Notes: a model not told the origin generated them from the letters alone. A DNA stretch of 64,000 nt from Scolanthus callimorphus (GCA_033964015.1 CM066924.1:2046001-2110000); one strand, 5' to 3'; positions 10,078 through 24,900 are shown, numbered from the stretch's first letter. Made by a program: numbers and translations.

Positions 10078-13000
10078 CTAAAAAAAAAACAGAATATTTA
10101 CATATAATTATGTGGTATTTTAGTATAGTTGCCAGGAGCCCAATACCTAGGAGCGTCACTATCTATCTAGGGGTAGGAAGATGTAGCAGCGAATTGGAAA
10201 ATGAAGGTGGGTATGAAGTTATTTTTAGAATAGATTTGCCGCTTGAATAACCTCTCAACAAAGCATATTGTACCTGCATTCTAATTGGCTGAGAGAATAT
10301 GTTACGTAAGCTTTGCGTGAAAATTTGAAACTAAAAATAACTTCATACAGGTCTCATTTTCCAATACGCTGTGAAACATGGGAGATGGACGCTCTTAGGT
10401 ACTGGTAGACTGCTAGCAGCCCCTACTTTGGCGCGTTTCCCAGAAAGCGCGAGCGCGAACCCCCGACGAACGCCAGAGGAGCGCCGAAGGCGCGACGATT
10501 CACGCCATCGTCGGGCCTTCGGCGCTCCTCAGGGGTTCGTCGGGGGTTCGCGCTCGCTTTCTGGGTCGCGCTCGCTTTCTGGGAAACGCGCCAAAGTAGG
10601 GGCTGCTAGCAGTCTAAGGTACTGGACTCCTGGTTCAGGTCTAGAGTACAGCAGCAGAGATATTTGACAACCATATCAAAAATAAGCTTGTTTTTTGCAA
10701 ATGCCTATTAGGGGGGGGGGGGGGACTGGGGATAGCCGCGCGGGTTCCCTGTGGATGCTCAAAATAGATCTGGCCGGGCTACTAAGCTAGATCCAACATG
10801 GAGGATGCATCGAAAAATCGAGTGACAAAAAGTTCTGTAAATTCAGTGTTTTTTTTGGTAAATGTCGTCGAAATTGTTATCAAAAGGGGATCTACCGTCA
10901 CTTCCAAATATTGTAATACTTCCAAATTTGGTTTTGGTCGTGAGCGACAGGTTTGTTCAGGGTATTTTTGATGTGAGACCCCAGGGCTAGTTTCGTTTTA
11001 TACTTACCGACTTTACATTCGACCTTGCCGTCTCCTTCGTAACCAGGGTTACAGGGACACTGATACGATCCGTCTGTGTTCCTACAGGTTGAGTGAGTTT
11101 TACACGGAGATGTACTGCACTCATTAATGTCTGGAAAACAAATTCAGTTTTTTTTACTAGTACATTCTCTTTTTTCAAGAGTCTAAGCATTGTTCGCGCT
11201 GATGTCATCCATTGTTATAATAATGTGGCAAGCAGAGATTGGTTCACATAACAAAGGGCGCTATTCAATCTACGATTGCCACTTAGCATTAGAATAGCAA
11301 TGTGAATAGCGCTATAGAGTACGAATCTTGTATTGATGTTTTATACCACGTCACAGAAAATACAGCCAGTCAGAATGTAGGAACTGGAATAGCGTTATAT
11401 ATTCGGCGGTTGATTCCACTCAATCTTCCCATCGTGCAATGCATTTACGTAACGCGTTACCTTTAAATGTTTGTAGCGTGGTATAAACGGGAGATCCTTA
11501 CTATTAGTAAGGGGTCGACCATTTGACTTTTGAGGGGGGCGGCCTGAAGGGCCGAAAAAAATTCCTACACAACAAAATGGTGACTGAAACCCTTCGTTTT
11601 ATTGGAAAAAAAATGTCTCGCCGCATAACAGAGGTATAAAAAAAATCTTGCACGGACCAAAAAGCCCCCCCCCCCCTCAAAAGTTAAATGGTCGGCTCCT
11701 AAAGGACTCTTGCTTTTTTCAATGACACAAGACACGACATTCTGATTGGTGGACTGGCATTGGAGCTCTGAGACCGGTTGAGTGACAAAAATCTCAGCAC
11801 TCACAAGAGCACAGCTCTTTTCAGTCTAGTAAAGGAGCAGATCACGTTCTCCCCAGTTTATTTGTTTCAAGATGAGCAGCTTAGCACTAAAGGTGGCTTA
11901 TATTCCTGGGCCTGGTTCCCAGAAAGTCGGTTAACGCTAACCTATGGATAATGTATCAGTCAATTCCAGAGGTGACCTACCCCCCCCCCCCCTCCCCCTC
12001 CGGGCAACCCCAGGGATTTTGGTCATTTCTAAAAATAAAAGTAACTATTTCGCAGTTATGTTACTTGACTTTTTGCGAAATTGGACCTCTATAATGTCAA
12101 TTTATTTTTATGTTGTTCCACTGAAACGAAATTGCGAAATCTGTTTCTTCTCTATAGAAGACGTTAACTGCGAAATTTGCAAATGTGTCTTCTCCAAATG
12201 TGGTGTATACGATGCTCTGCATTATATGTGGCGTTATTTTCCGTAACTGGGACATTGTACCTGCCAATAGTTATTAACTGGTGTTGAAGTTCCGCAAAAC
12301 TCGACGCGCTTTGAGACGAGAAAACCAAAATTCCCCACCCCCCTCCCCGGGGAAAAACAAATCCCGACCCCGGGGCCAGCAAAATTTTCAAAATTCCCCA
12401 CCCCAGGGAAGGTAGTGGTGTGCAAATGCCCCACGGTGTCCCGGGGGAGGGGGGGGGGATGGTCACCGCTGGAATTGACTGATACATAAAGCTATAAGAT
12501 TCTCATCCAATCAAATGTCCAGAATAGCCACAATTAACCCTGGTTAACTGGCTTTCTAGGGCCCTAGGCTTTAGATTGTTGTGCTAAAGCATATGTACAA
12601 TTTTAGTGTATGAATGTATAGAAATGCATCAAAATGCCTGGATTGGCTCATGCTCTTCTTTTCCGTAAGATTCTCCACAAGATTCTGTTATCTAACAAGT
12701 TAAATGTGTATGGGCTTTAAATCAAGGAGAATACCCACCCAGAAACATGTAAAAAAGTAAAAGGTTTCGTGAATGTGGCAATAAAAAGTAACCCTTACCT
12801 GTGCAGTTCGTCCCATTTCCTGTATAGCCAGAACTACATGAGCAAACTTGATTCAAGCAGACAGCTTTCGCATGGCATTTTCTACATTTGTCTGTTGGAA
12901 ACACAACAAGCGTATTAGCTCGGATGTAGAAGATTTTATAGCTAGGATGGATAACTAGATGTTCACAAAGGTACAAACAAAGCCAACACCTTTAGACCAC

Positions 13001-16000
13001 ATTTCAGTCATAGACAACGAGAAAAATTACTAAAGTTGCTGCTGAATGGTTTCGCTGTCAACCAATCACAAGCCATAGGCCAATTGAACACGTGAGTGTT
13101 ATTTGTAAGCCAAGACAAATGCAGCCACTATCACGTGGTGAGCACGTGATCACTAAATGCCCAGCTGCGTTTAGCTCAAAATATGATTGACAGATAGAAA
13201 TACGCGACCAACAAGAATGCAAAGTATACGCAAATACAAATATTTTTTTACGTTCATCTGACGACCGTATTAACATTAATTTATCTAATGTTAAATCTAG
13301 CTCTGCTCTGAATCAATACCGCATACTATAAAATGCTTCATACAAAATACTGGCTTTCAAAGGGAATTGTCACGCAACTACGCATCTTAAGTCAAAGTAG
13401 TATCGTATCGTAACTATGGCCAGTGAAAAAATCACGAAAACCATCGTTTTTAATGTCGCTATTTCTCGATCCATCGGACCAATTGTTTACGTTTTACATA
13501 TTCTTTAATAGTTATCTGATAGGATAGTCTAATTAGGGTGCGCCGTTTCTTTGGGAAAATCCGGATTCGGATTATTGAATCCAAAAACGGATTTTCCGTT
13601 TCCTTTGCGAAATCCCTAAAAATGATTCTGAATCCAACGCATCCACTGACGTCGTGAATTCAGGAGATTCAATCCAAATCCGGATTCGACGGATTCTGAA
13701 TCCTTGCGTTTCATTGCGGGAAAGAATACTTTGGGTCAGTGGTTAGCTATCATCGCGCGTGCGTCCTTCGCTTGTGAGAGGGTCGTCCAGCGACTGTTAC
13801 CATGGTAAAAATCCTTTTTTCGGATTCGGCGTTCCTTTCGTTCTGCAAAAATCCATGAATTTCACGTCGAATCTGAATCCGGATTTTCCCAAAGAAACGC
13901 ACCCTTAGGTGTAGCTCAGTGATCGCTCTTGGAGCATGCGCGTATCGTGACAGCTCCCTTTTAAGAGCCTCTGTCAGCCTCCATATTGTCAGCGTAGCAA
14001 CATACTGAGACAGAGAAAGCATCCATTTCCATCGGCTGACTTAGAGGAGTGTAGTGCAATATTTGAGATTGAATGGGCAATTCCAGAAAATAAAGGTACC
14101 CTCCCCACGGGCGGCACTAGTTTTTGACCCCCCCCATGCATCCAGAATTTCCAAAATGGTTTACCCCCCCATGCATATAAAATTCCGGGCAGGTTAAAGA
14201 AATCCAGCTTCGAAACCCCCCTTGCAATCAGAATTCCGAGCTCTTAACCCCCCCCCCCCCCCCCCCCCCATCCCATCTGAATTTCCAAATGCCGCCCGTA
14301 GGGGGGGTACCTTTATTTTCTGGAATTGCCCAATTCGATCAATGAATAATAAAACTTCGTTTTTAGAAAACTTTTCAAGGTTTCTACGCGTAATTCGTTG
14401 TCTGATATCGACTGAAAACAATAACAAAGATCGGCTAACTAGGGCTCTTTAAGCATGGGTTGTCTGTTTTTAGACCTTACCACAAGTTAGTGTGTTAACC
14501 ATGGTCATGGCAGCGTTAGCAGTTGAGTACATGAACTTCAACTTCTCCGGGTTTGACGAGATTTTCATATAATTGTCGCAGTTCTGGTTGGTTTTACAGC
14601 TTCCTCTCATGTAGCCACGATGGTAGCAAGTATCGGTTAACAGTATAGCATTCAGGTTGGCATCCCAGAAACTAGAACAAGAATGTGTTGTTAAGTAATA
14701 TTTAAAAGCCGACTATGAGGACTTGACGGGATTTCAAAGTCCGCGCAATTAGTTCCAGTCCGAGGCGAAGCCGAGGACTGGAACTAATTGCGTGGGCTTT
14801 GAAATCCCGTCAAGTCCGAATAGGAGGCTTTTGAATTACTTCAAATACTCAATAATTATTCATGACCTTATTAGCCAACACAGAGGGAAAACGATCAATG
14901 TTGAAACATCTCCATTCAAATTTTTTAGTCATTTGAAATACTCAGATAATAGCCTGTGACATAATATTCAATCACCAACCCCTCTGTACCCTACCCAAAC
15001 AACAGGATTTATCAATATAATCTTATTTTTTTACTTGTGAAACTTGGATTGCGTCACTAGTCATGCGCAGAAGTGAAAAGGTCAAGATTGTCTCCATAAA
15101 GCCTGTCCCACACGGAAGTTGGCGGCGCACATGCATATAGTCTGGAACAAGGTCCTTTGTATTATATTTCTCCTAGAGAGGAGACCCGTGTTCTCTCGTA
15201 ACGGTTTCTACAGTCTGCCATTGTACGGTGCAAAGACTGAGTAGTAGAAAAACATTTCGATGGCGAGGGCCTTGAAATTATGAACTTGGATTGTGTCACT
15301 AGTCATGCGCAGAAGTGAAAAGATGAAGAGTGTTTCCTGTCCCACATGGAGGTTGGCGGCGCACAAGCATATAGTCTCGAACAAAAATTATATGTATTTA
15401 CTTCTCCGAGAAGAGGCCTTTGTCTTCTCATGGAGCGTTTCCTACGGTCTGCCTTTGCACGGCGCAAAGAATGATTAGTAGAAAACTCAGCGAGGGCGAG
15501 GACCTTGAAATTATAAAAAATATGAACTTGGATTGCGTCACTAGTCATGCGCAGAAGTGAAAAGTTCAAGAGTGTTTCCATAAAGCCTGTCCCACATGGA
15601 GGTTGGCGGCGCACAAGCATATAGTCTCGAACAAAAATTCTTTGTATTGACTTCTTCGAGAGAGGAGACTTTTGTCTTCTCGCGGAGCGGTTCCTACGGT
15701 CTGCCTTTGCACGGCGCAAAGAATGACTAGTAGAAACTTTTCGAGGGTGAGGACCTTGAAATTATGAATATTCATAGTTCAAAGGTCCTTGGATCTAGAA
15801 ATTTTTTCTAGATCCAAGGACCTTTGAACTATGAATATTCATAGTTCAAAGGTCCTTGGACCTTGAAAAGTTTTCAAGTACCACTTGCAGTATCTTCCTG
15901 GGATTTAAAGGTACTGCACGTGGTACAAAATGAGAGCTCTGGTTGGCTGATTAGGTCATGAATAATTAATGAGTAATTGAATGTGTGGTTCTTAAACTCG

Positions 16001-18889
16001 TCTCAGGCCCTTTGGTCGAGGGGCATAGAAACAAAATGGCGACCAAGAGGGCAATGTTTCTTCTAATGCTGCATTTGTGAATTCTTCTGCCTTCGTTTCG
16101 CTAGATATGACGAAAATTGCTTACAGACTTTCAAAATAGGTAAGGTGAATTTCCTAATATTATTAAGTTTTGCAACGTCAGCAAGTCGCTTGTTGGTGAA
16201 AATTTCTTGATATGAGAAAACATAGATTTATATTTTTCATCACTTTAGGACAGGCTAGGACAGAGAAAGCTGGAGAAAAGCGCGAAGAAAACTTTATGAT
16301 CATAAGCGAGAGTTTAGCCGCGCGAAAACGGGACGAGCGAAAAAAGGATGAAGGGTGAGGGGAGAGAAGGGAATCCTTCCCAGGCACATACAACAGACAC
16401 AAATAACAGACTCATAACATGCAGATATAACAAGCAAAAAAACAACAAAAATACTAGACGCACGAATAGTATACACAAATAACAAGACACAACACAAATA
16501 AACTGACGTGTACGTGACTAAAGTGACGTGTACCTGATGTAATCTCCATCCTTGAAAGCGTCCACCAAGGTTGTCCTGTTTTCTGGTGACAGAGCGCCGG
16601 TCACAGGCCACTGGAAGTCAAAGATCTTGAACTCCATGCTCAAGCGTACAGTCTTGAATATACTTTTATACTGAGCAAGGTACTGCTGTTCGTTATTTCT
16701 GCCAGCAACTGCTAGAAAGTCTCCTTTTTCTCCGAGAAACTTATTGTCAATGGCCTCAATGAATAGGTCACTGTACTTCTCCCATGAAGCGGGGTAATCT
16801 TGCCGGTTATCAAAAGAGTCAAAGTTCGTTATGCAGTCCATGACAAGGGTCAGTTTGATAGTTCCACTACCGATGTATGTGGAAAGGCTCTTAATGAATG
16901 CAATGCTGCCACAGCTCTTGTTGCAGTAAGGGTTGAAGTCGATATTCGCAGTTTCAGATCTGTCGAATGCGGCAAAAACGACTGTGAAGCGTGGGTCACA
17001 CTGGGTCTTTCCTGCAAAGATCAGAGGCACATTAAAAACTATTATCATTTAGAGCCCGATAAAGGGGCTATGTCATACAGAATCCTATATTGTACTTCAA
17101 CGTAGTCTAAGGGGGTGTTCACATGAGAGAGGGTGCCCCTACCTAGTAGGGTTTACTTCTCCTTTGTATTACACGGTTTGGTTCACATGCGAGATAGGGT
17201 GCCCCTAGGGGTAGGGTTTCCCTACCTTAGCTAGTGGGGTCAACTTTTTTTTACATAAGCCCATGTGAACGCACCAAGTAGGGATAACCCTAGCTAGGAG
17301 GGCTAAGTTTGAGAGTTCTCGGGTTACATTGTGAGCGGAAAATACAGCATGGCCGCTTTGTGCTATAAATCCGGGAATATTTCCGTAAACATCAACTGGA
17401 AAAGGTGATAAATCCTGAATCTGAGGACTTTAGTCCACCGGAGAGTCTGGCGAATTCTCAAGGGCCTTGATTCCAGAATCGCCGTTAAAAATCGACAGAC
17501 TCTGTTGTGACCAAACTTCCTCCTTGAGGAAAACAAGCAAATGAAAAGCGCCACCCTCAATTAAATTCAGTGTAAAGAAGGCATAGAATTCTCCTGGGCA
17601 TCGGAAAAAGTCGAGGATCTTTTAAAGGACCTAAGGGACCTAATAGGTAGGGTGCCCCTAGCCCCTAGGGGCACTCTATTTTCATGTGAACAGCCCCTAA
17701 AGCCCTGGCCAAACGAAACGCAAGTTGTGACTTGCACTCACTTGCGTCGAGGTGGCCAAATGAGATGCAAGTTTTGATGCAAAATGAGTGTTTTAATTGG
17801 TGCTTTGCGCGCGCTAATGACGACATGATCACGCCTCAAGACAAGAAAAATGAAGAATCTCACCCACTTTCATGCATATAGCAGCTAGATATATGAGTGC
17901 AACATTTTCAATACTTGTTTTGGTCATAATATTTTGTTATTTTGGCAAAACGAAGAAAATTGGAAACTGTATCAACTTGCGATGTGGTGGCCAAACGAGA
18001 CGCAAGTTGCGTAACAATTTCAACATGTTCAAAGTGGCCGCAAGTGAACAGAAGTCATCTCAAGTTGGTGGCAAACATGCGTCGAGTTGCGTGATCTTGC
18101 GTTTCGTTTGACCAGGCTTTTAGAAAGAAAAAGAAAACTGAAATTTGCACATTTAATGCAGTAGCGTTCGCTATCAAATTCAGTTCAGCCTGGTTAGTCT
18201 ATCAAAAAGGGCTACTCGCATGCAATCCACTTTCATCCGCCCGACAACACAATGAAAATGGCATCTTTTGATTTATAAAACGATAAAGAGCCCCAACTGA
18301 AGCGCCTCGGTTCAACCGCGGTTTTGGTAGTATGTGTGCGCTATGGCGTTAATAGTGCGTCGGGAGTACACACGGCCTGCCGACCGATCAATTGTCCTTC
18401 TGTTGTCGTGAAAGTATCTTTAACAACATGAAAACTTACACTGTCACGGTTTATCACTTTACTAACGATGTTTAATATCACAACATTTAATACACGGAGC
18501 TATATATTGATTGCAAGTAACGCTGCCAAGTTTGTTACAAGTTACTATGTAGAGTTTGTCGTTACTCTTAATAATGAAAACACCCTACAAGGGACCAGTA
18601 GATTTATTTTATCGTGCAAAACATTCTTATTGAAGCTGTATACATGAACATGTTATGAATTGCCCTATATCACTATGACGTCATATCAAAACACTCTATT
18701 GTTTTAGCGCTATTAATCATGGTAGCCATAGGGGACAGCAGCATTTAGAAATGACCAGAACATAATGAAAATGTCATCCATGATGTAAAGCAAAGTTGTA
18801 CGCTACAAAATCAGGACCAACTTCTCGAATATAACTATTATTTGAACCAAAGTTCAGCTATCATGTAAACAAACCATGACGTCATAGTG

Positions 18890-18924
<35 letters not shown>

Positions 18925-21900
18925 CTCAGTCAATAGCCCATGAGGCCGAAGGCCGAATGGGCTATTGACTCAGAGGCCATGAGGGCGAGAAGAATAATTG
19001 CTTTAGTCAAATCACACTAGTAGGTCAATTTGTATAGCCAAAAACGTCTTCTCATCATGTCTCATGGTCTGGTCATTCGTCATTTTCTGGCTTTCAAATC
19101 CGACACGTTTCGCTACTAGTAGGTTATAACTTATAGCCCACTAGTAGCTCAACCAATCAGAACGAAGCATTGGCAATAGACCACTTGTGTGATAACCACG
19201 AAAAAAGGAATACATGGACACTCTGGTCATGCTTATTGGCTGGCATAAGCACGACCAATGATTCTACAATATCATCGTTTTGTGTACTGAGTTAACAGCT
19301 GGTTTCTCCCATGAAGCACGTACCGCGTGCTACAGGAACAGACATTTGTAACGGTGCATCCTTTTCTAAAATAGATATATTTGAGTGGTAGGAATACTTA
19401 TACCGGTAATGAATTTCGTATTTTAGGGATAAAGAAATTTTAACTTTAGGACTTTCGGTGCTCATATCACTGATTTATAGAACCATTGGTTGTTGATGGT
19501 ACGTTTGACAAATAAATACAGTACAGCTTGGATGTATGATAACACTTACACGCGTGTAGTGTGGGTGTAGTGTGGGTGTAGTATTACACGAAAAGGTGCG
19601 TGTAGTTTTCTTTGTTATGCAGGTTTTGCCTTGAGTAACTTGAATAACATGTTCGGTGCAGAGTGCAGTAGCTTACGAGACCGAGTGTTTTGTCTTAACG
19701 TAGGAAGACTTCGTTCCTCTTGTAATAAGTAACACATCCCGATGAAACGTCTATCAAATCAATCCTTGAGACTTAGCGAATGCATTTTCAGTTCTTCAGA
19801 TGCGAAGTTTGCAGCGCGAGGGAAAAAAGCAACTAAACATGCTCAATTGACTAAAGCGTGCTTTGAATCTTGTCATGTTCGCTTTGCCGACTTCGCTGTC
19901 GAACTTTGCGTTTGAAGTTTACAGGATAACTCTTCTAATAAATAGCGGATCGCGATCGTTTGACAAGTAAACACATTTTGTATAGTCCATAACACACATA
20001 CCTGCCCCCATCTCTTCTGCGATAGTTGTCAAGGCAACAAGTCCAGATCCATCATTATTAACCCCCATAGAATGTCGTCCATATGTGTCTAAATGGGCTG
20101 CAAATACAATGACCTCATCACCAGCTTGTCTGTAGGAGTTGCCAGGAAGGACGGCAATCAGGTTTGTACCATTTACAGTCTGTATTTAAAAAGAAAACCA
20201 ACACATTCTTAATACAATAATCTTGTAATAGATTGTCCATTTTTTAAATGGAGCACACTAAATTGGCACATGGTAAAGGAATTTTATTATTCATTATTAA
20301 CATTATTAATTGGTATAGGCGGCGGACCCAGGGGGGGGGGGGGGGGGGGGGGGGGCTGAGCACCCCCACTTTTTGAAGTTAGATATATTTTTTGTATTTA
20401 CATGTAAAGAAGAAAAGGAACAGAACAACAGAAACATGTCCATCACCAGAAATTTAGGACATCCGTGAGTGGTCAGCGGTTTCACCCATGAGCGCCTTCG
20501 CGAATTCAACGTGAGGGCGCCGCTCAGTTGGATTTTTCAAGGATATATTGGCTTTAGAATTACTAGAATTAAATAATTATTAAAATAATTTTAAAATATT
20601 ACAAAAAAAAAAATAAAAATAAAAATAAAAAAAGTTAAAAAAAATTGGAAAAATCATCATAAATGAAAATCCCATAAATTTCTAAGTTCTCTACTTTTTC
20701 CTTTTTTCTTATTCTTCTTTATTTTCTCTTCTAAACAAGGCTTTGAGTGATTCTACGCTAAAAATGGGGGAAACCGCTGGCGTTCCCGCGCAATTCGCGG
20801 TCTCGCACACAGCCTTCGCGAGAACGTCAAAATGATGGGCTTATTTGGGGCATTTGAGGACATAAAATCTAGCTTTGTCTATGTCCCTAACTATATTAGG
20901 GCCTGTTGTTCAACATGGCGACCAAAACGAGCTTCGGTGGACAGTTTTTAACTGTGTTTTCGCCTTCCGAATTCGACCGAGTTTTGAAGATTTAGCGAGG
21001 CAAGATGGCTGAATTTCAAGGAGATTACGGCTACTGCAAAGCACAAATGTTATTAGACACCATTTGATCAATTTTATTGCCAAAAACGATGTCATTGAGA
21101 GAAAGTACAGGCCTTGTGGAAGTCGACTTCACTTGAAACTACTTCGATCGGGTAAGATTCTGGTTTTCCTTACGAGTTATAAACTATTTAACAATTATTC
21201 GCCGAAGGCGAAGTGAATAGTGGCGAATAGTCCCCGAGACCGGAGGTCGAGGGGACTATTCGCCACTATTCACTGAGCCTGAGGTGAATAATTGTTTTAG
21301 TATATACTACACGGGAACACTCCAAAAAATATCCGAACGACACTAAATGTGGCACTTGCCGACATTTTGTAGCCTCTTTCTGTATGCGTGACGTTTGTCA
21401 CGCACGTGACATTACGTCAGACTTCACTACAAGCATTCGGCTACTGAACACATGGTGGAAACTTGCTGCTGTTTTAGAGAAGCAAAAACGCTAGAAAACA
21501 CTTGTTTTAAAACCTTAATATCGACTACGATAAGCGATTTAAGTTTTTAAAAGGTTGCAAGGATGGATTCAAGGGATAAATTCGCATTTTGTGCCTTGGA
21601 TGGATTGTGAAACTGCAGAGTTGCTTCGCTGAAAACACTTTGCCTTGGTCGCCATTTCACCACCGATGGATGATTATATTTTTCAACCGCTGGCAGAGAA
21701 ATTCAAGATTCGTTTGGAATATTCAAACAGAAATTTGGGAAATTAGCCTCTTCAAACTCTGTGACAACGAGAAAGACCTTGTTCATAAGAGAGACCACTT
21801 TAAATACGTTTGATGTCGGATGGCTCGTGATCAAGCGAATCAACAAGTCGATGGTAAGCTTAACTGAAATTCTCTCTTAAACTGCACTCAATGACTGGCT

Positions 21901-24900
21901 TCTACGATTTACTGTCCCTTCCAACCTACAGGTACATGAAAATGTTCGGCAAAGTAGATATGTTTTCGACAAAATTGCCTTAATTAATATGTTGTTGTGA
22001 ATGTAATTCGTCTCTCAAAAGTGCCGTGAACGAATCATTGATCTCTGTGATTCCGAAGAACTGAAAAACAAGAACAGCACATTTTCGAAGTTCAAGAAAT
22101 ACATTCTCTCTCTCATTCACCTTGAAAAACTAAAGAGACAACATAAGTTAATTGAGAAGGATTTTTCCGTTGCATTTCGAATCAGATAGTTCCTTTAGAA
22201 AGTAAAAATATCCAAACCACTTGCACTCGGGCTTCTCAATCTCGGGATAATGCTTTCGATCTCGGAATATTGTGGCATTATCCCGAGATAGCGAACCAAT
22301 CAAAACGCGCGATCTATGGAGGTTCCCGTGTAGTATATACTAAATATTCTTATTTTGCACTCGCAAAATAGTGTAGATGTATGGAGTTTAGGCCGTGTAC
22401 GTTCAATTTCTATTAGACACCATTAAATCAACTCTACAATAATTTATTTTAGCGTTAGGTTGTTGCTATAATAATGTTTTTACGAGGCCGGTTGAAAGAA
22501 ATTGATTCATCGCTAACAGCGCGAGAAAATCTAAGTTTTGTAGTTTTAGTCCATATGTTTTCTGTATTGAATGTGACACTCACTCAAACATCTGAGCCGC
22601 TGATTTATTATTCAAAATGGCGGACGTGTCCTAAATTTCTGGTGATGCCTTTTTGTTTCTGTTTTGACATTAGGCTCAGAGAATGTAGGGATTAAGATTA
22701 CATTGTGACATATTTTCATCAAAATGTATAAGAGGTAGGAAAAAAAAGAAATAGAAATTACGTGTCCACTTCATGTTTTGCCTCTTCTTTGGCACCCCCA
22801 CTTTTTAGGGTGCTCCACCGTTTGATTATAAGAACTTCCACACTCAGAGTGGTCAAGAGGTTTGTTTCTCTCACTATAATCACCTACCTGTGATTATAAC
22901 ATCGAAGGGATTGGGAGTGCATGCACGAGTTTTGTTATGATCATGAAAACCTTATGAATGACTTGAGAAATTATACGAAAAAAATTAGACTGACCCATAA
23001 TGTATAGAGATTGACTCACCAGACTTGCAGCCCATAGCTGATCAAATTACCCTGGATCAGTCATGGTGCCAATGCCACCACTACCCTGCCCCCCCCCCCC
23101 CCCCCCCCTCAACACACACAAAAAAACACCACCCTCCAACCCTCCATGGTGGGGGTATTGGTCATTTTTGGAAAAACACTATGGACCACATCTGGAAAAA
23201 TAGTCTTAAAAGCATTGTTTTCTAAACTTACTTGGCCATTATTTGTTTCATCTGTAGAGAAATGCTGCAAGTATGTTGTTAGTCCTGCAGCTTCAAACTT
23301 GGACTTCATAAACTCGGTAACGTTGTTCCTATGACCCGCGTAGTCATAATTTGGATCTTGCACATGTGCACGCTTGTTTTCAAAACGTGGTAGATAACTC
23401 TCATATTTCTGTTTGATGGAAGCAGGTACCTCTGTGGCTGAATCATAAAAATTAGAACAGTCAGTCAAATAGACAAATTGGCTGTCAGTGTTTATCCTGT
23501 TGTCATTCAATTCAGATAATGGCATTTTCTCCGTGAAGAATGCAAACTGATCAACCGTCACTGAATTTGAAATTGAATTTGCAGTATTTGTACAGCAGTC
23601 CGAAGCGACCTGGAGCCTTGGGAGAGTTAAATCAGCGACGGTTGATCACTTTTGCATTCTTCAAGGAGAAAATGGCCGCTGATAGAACTACTTTACCAAT
23701 TTCAGTCAGGCTTGTTGAGATCAGCTACAAATCTATGGGAATTTGGTTGCTTTTGTAATGTAAGTACATCATCGGAGAGCACTCACTAGGCCGATTGTTC
23801 GGTGATCGAATTCGATTTTTGTGAAAATCATGCTCGAATGAGGGTTGTTTTGGGTGGTTTTTCCCAGTTTCCTGTTTCAAGTGCTCCCTTGCCAATTCTT
23901 GTGTATAGTAAGGTGAGATTAACCATTTTTTTTTTCAAACTCTATAGAGGCAATTAAGACAAATACCTCGAACTACGTGAGTTTCGTGGATTTTTATTAA
24001 CAATTTCTTACAAATTTTTGAGTCACAAAATATGAGCTTGGGTCCCCCGACTATAAAACAGCTATCCCTCTCAGGGTTGGTGTCTAGCGGTGGATATATA
24101 CCTCGACGCTTCTTGTCTCGGTATACATCCACCACTATTCACCTCCTCTTTGATGGATAGTTGTTAACTAGCATGCCAGGCAGCTAATTGATATGTCTAT
24201 CCAATAAATGGGAATGGGCCTGATCCTAACTTTGATCATCATTTTTTTAGTCTAAAATGTTCCCTTTTAACAGAATACAGCTTTACGAGGGAATTCTGTT
24301 CTTTATTAATTTTTTCTCAAAAGTGTGAAAATTCTTTCAGTTCTTTCAGATATGTCCGGCCAAGGAGGTTTTATGTGGTCTGTCCAATTTTCCAATATAG
24401 GGTGGGCATATGTCAGATCAAGTTGTCCAAGTAAAAAAAAATTCCATGTCTGTAAACTCACCAACTTCTTGGTAAGTGTTTCTGATAGTGCCCACCAATA
24501 TTTTTTTTTTGCTACTGCCGCATATGGTTAGGAACCAAAGGGATCATCCATGCATTATAGGGAATACTGGGTCTGGTATTTTTTTTTTTTTTTCATGGTG
24601 TCAGTTTGCCTCATTTTTGCGGTTTTCTTTGCCCCGGAATAAATTTTCCTTAATTCTTGAATGCTAAATACCTGTAAATAATGTCCCTGATAATATGCAC
24701 TTTATATCAACATCACATTCAAATTACCTAGCTAACTGACTGTAATGTCCTCTCTGAGCTTTTATGTTGAATATAAAGTTGGATTAATTTTCATAACCCG
24801 GTACATTTGACTTACAATAAATTCTACACCGCAGAAGATTTTTTCGAAGAAAAATCTATGTCCCGCCGCACTAATTTAGCCAGCCGGTTTAACTCCCTAT

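Noticed and set aside
12164..12487. Gly/Pro-rich minus-strand frame
   Set aside because: Arises from C-rich repeat sequence in an intron; no start context or similarity.
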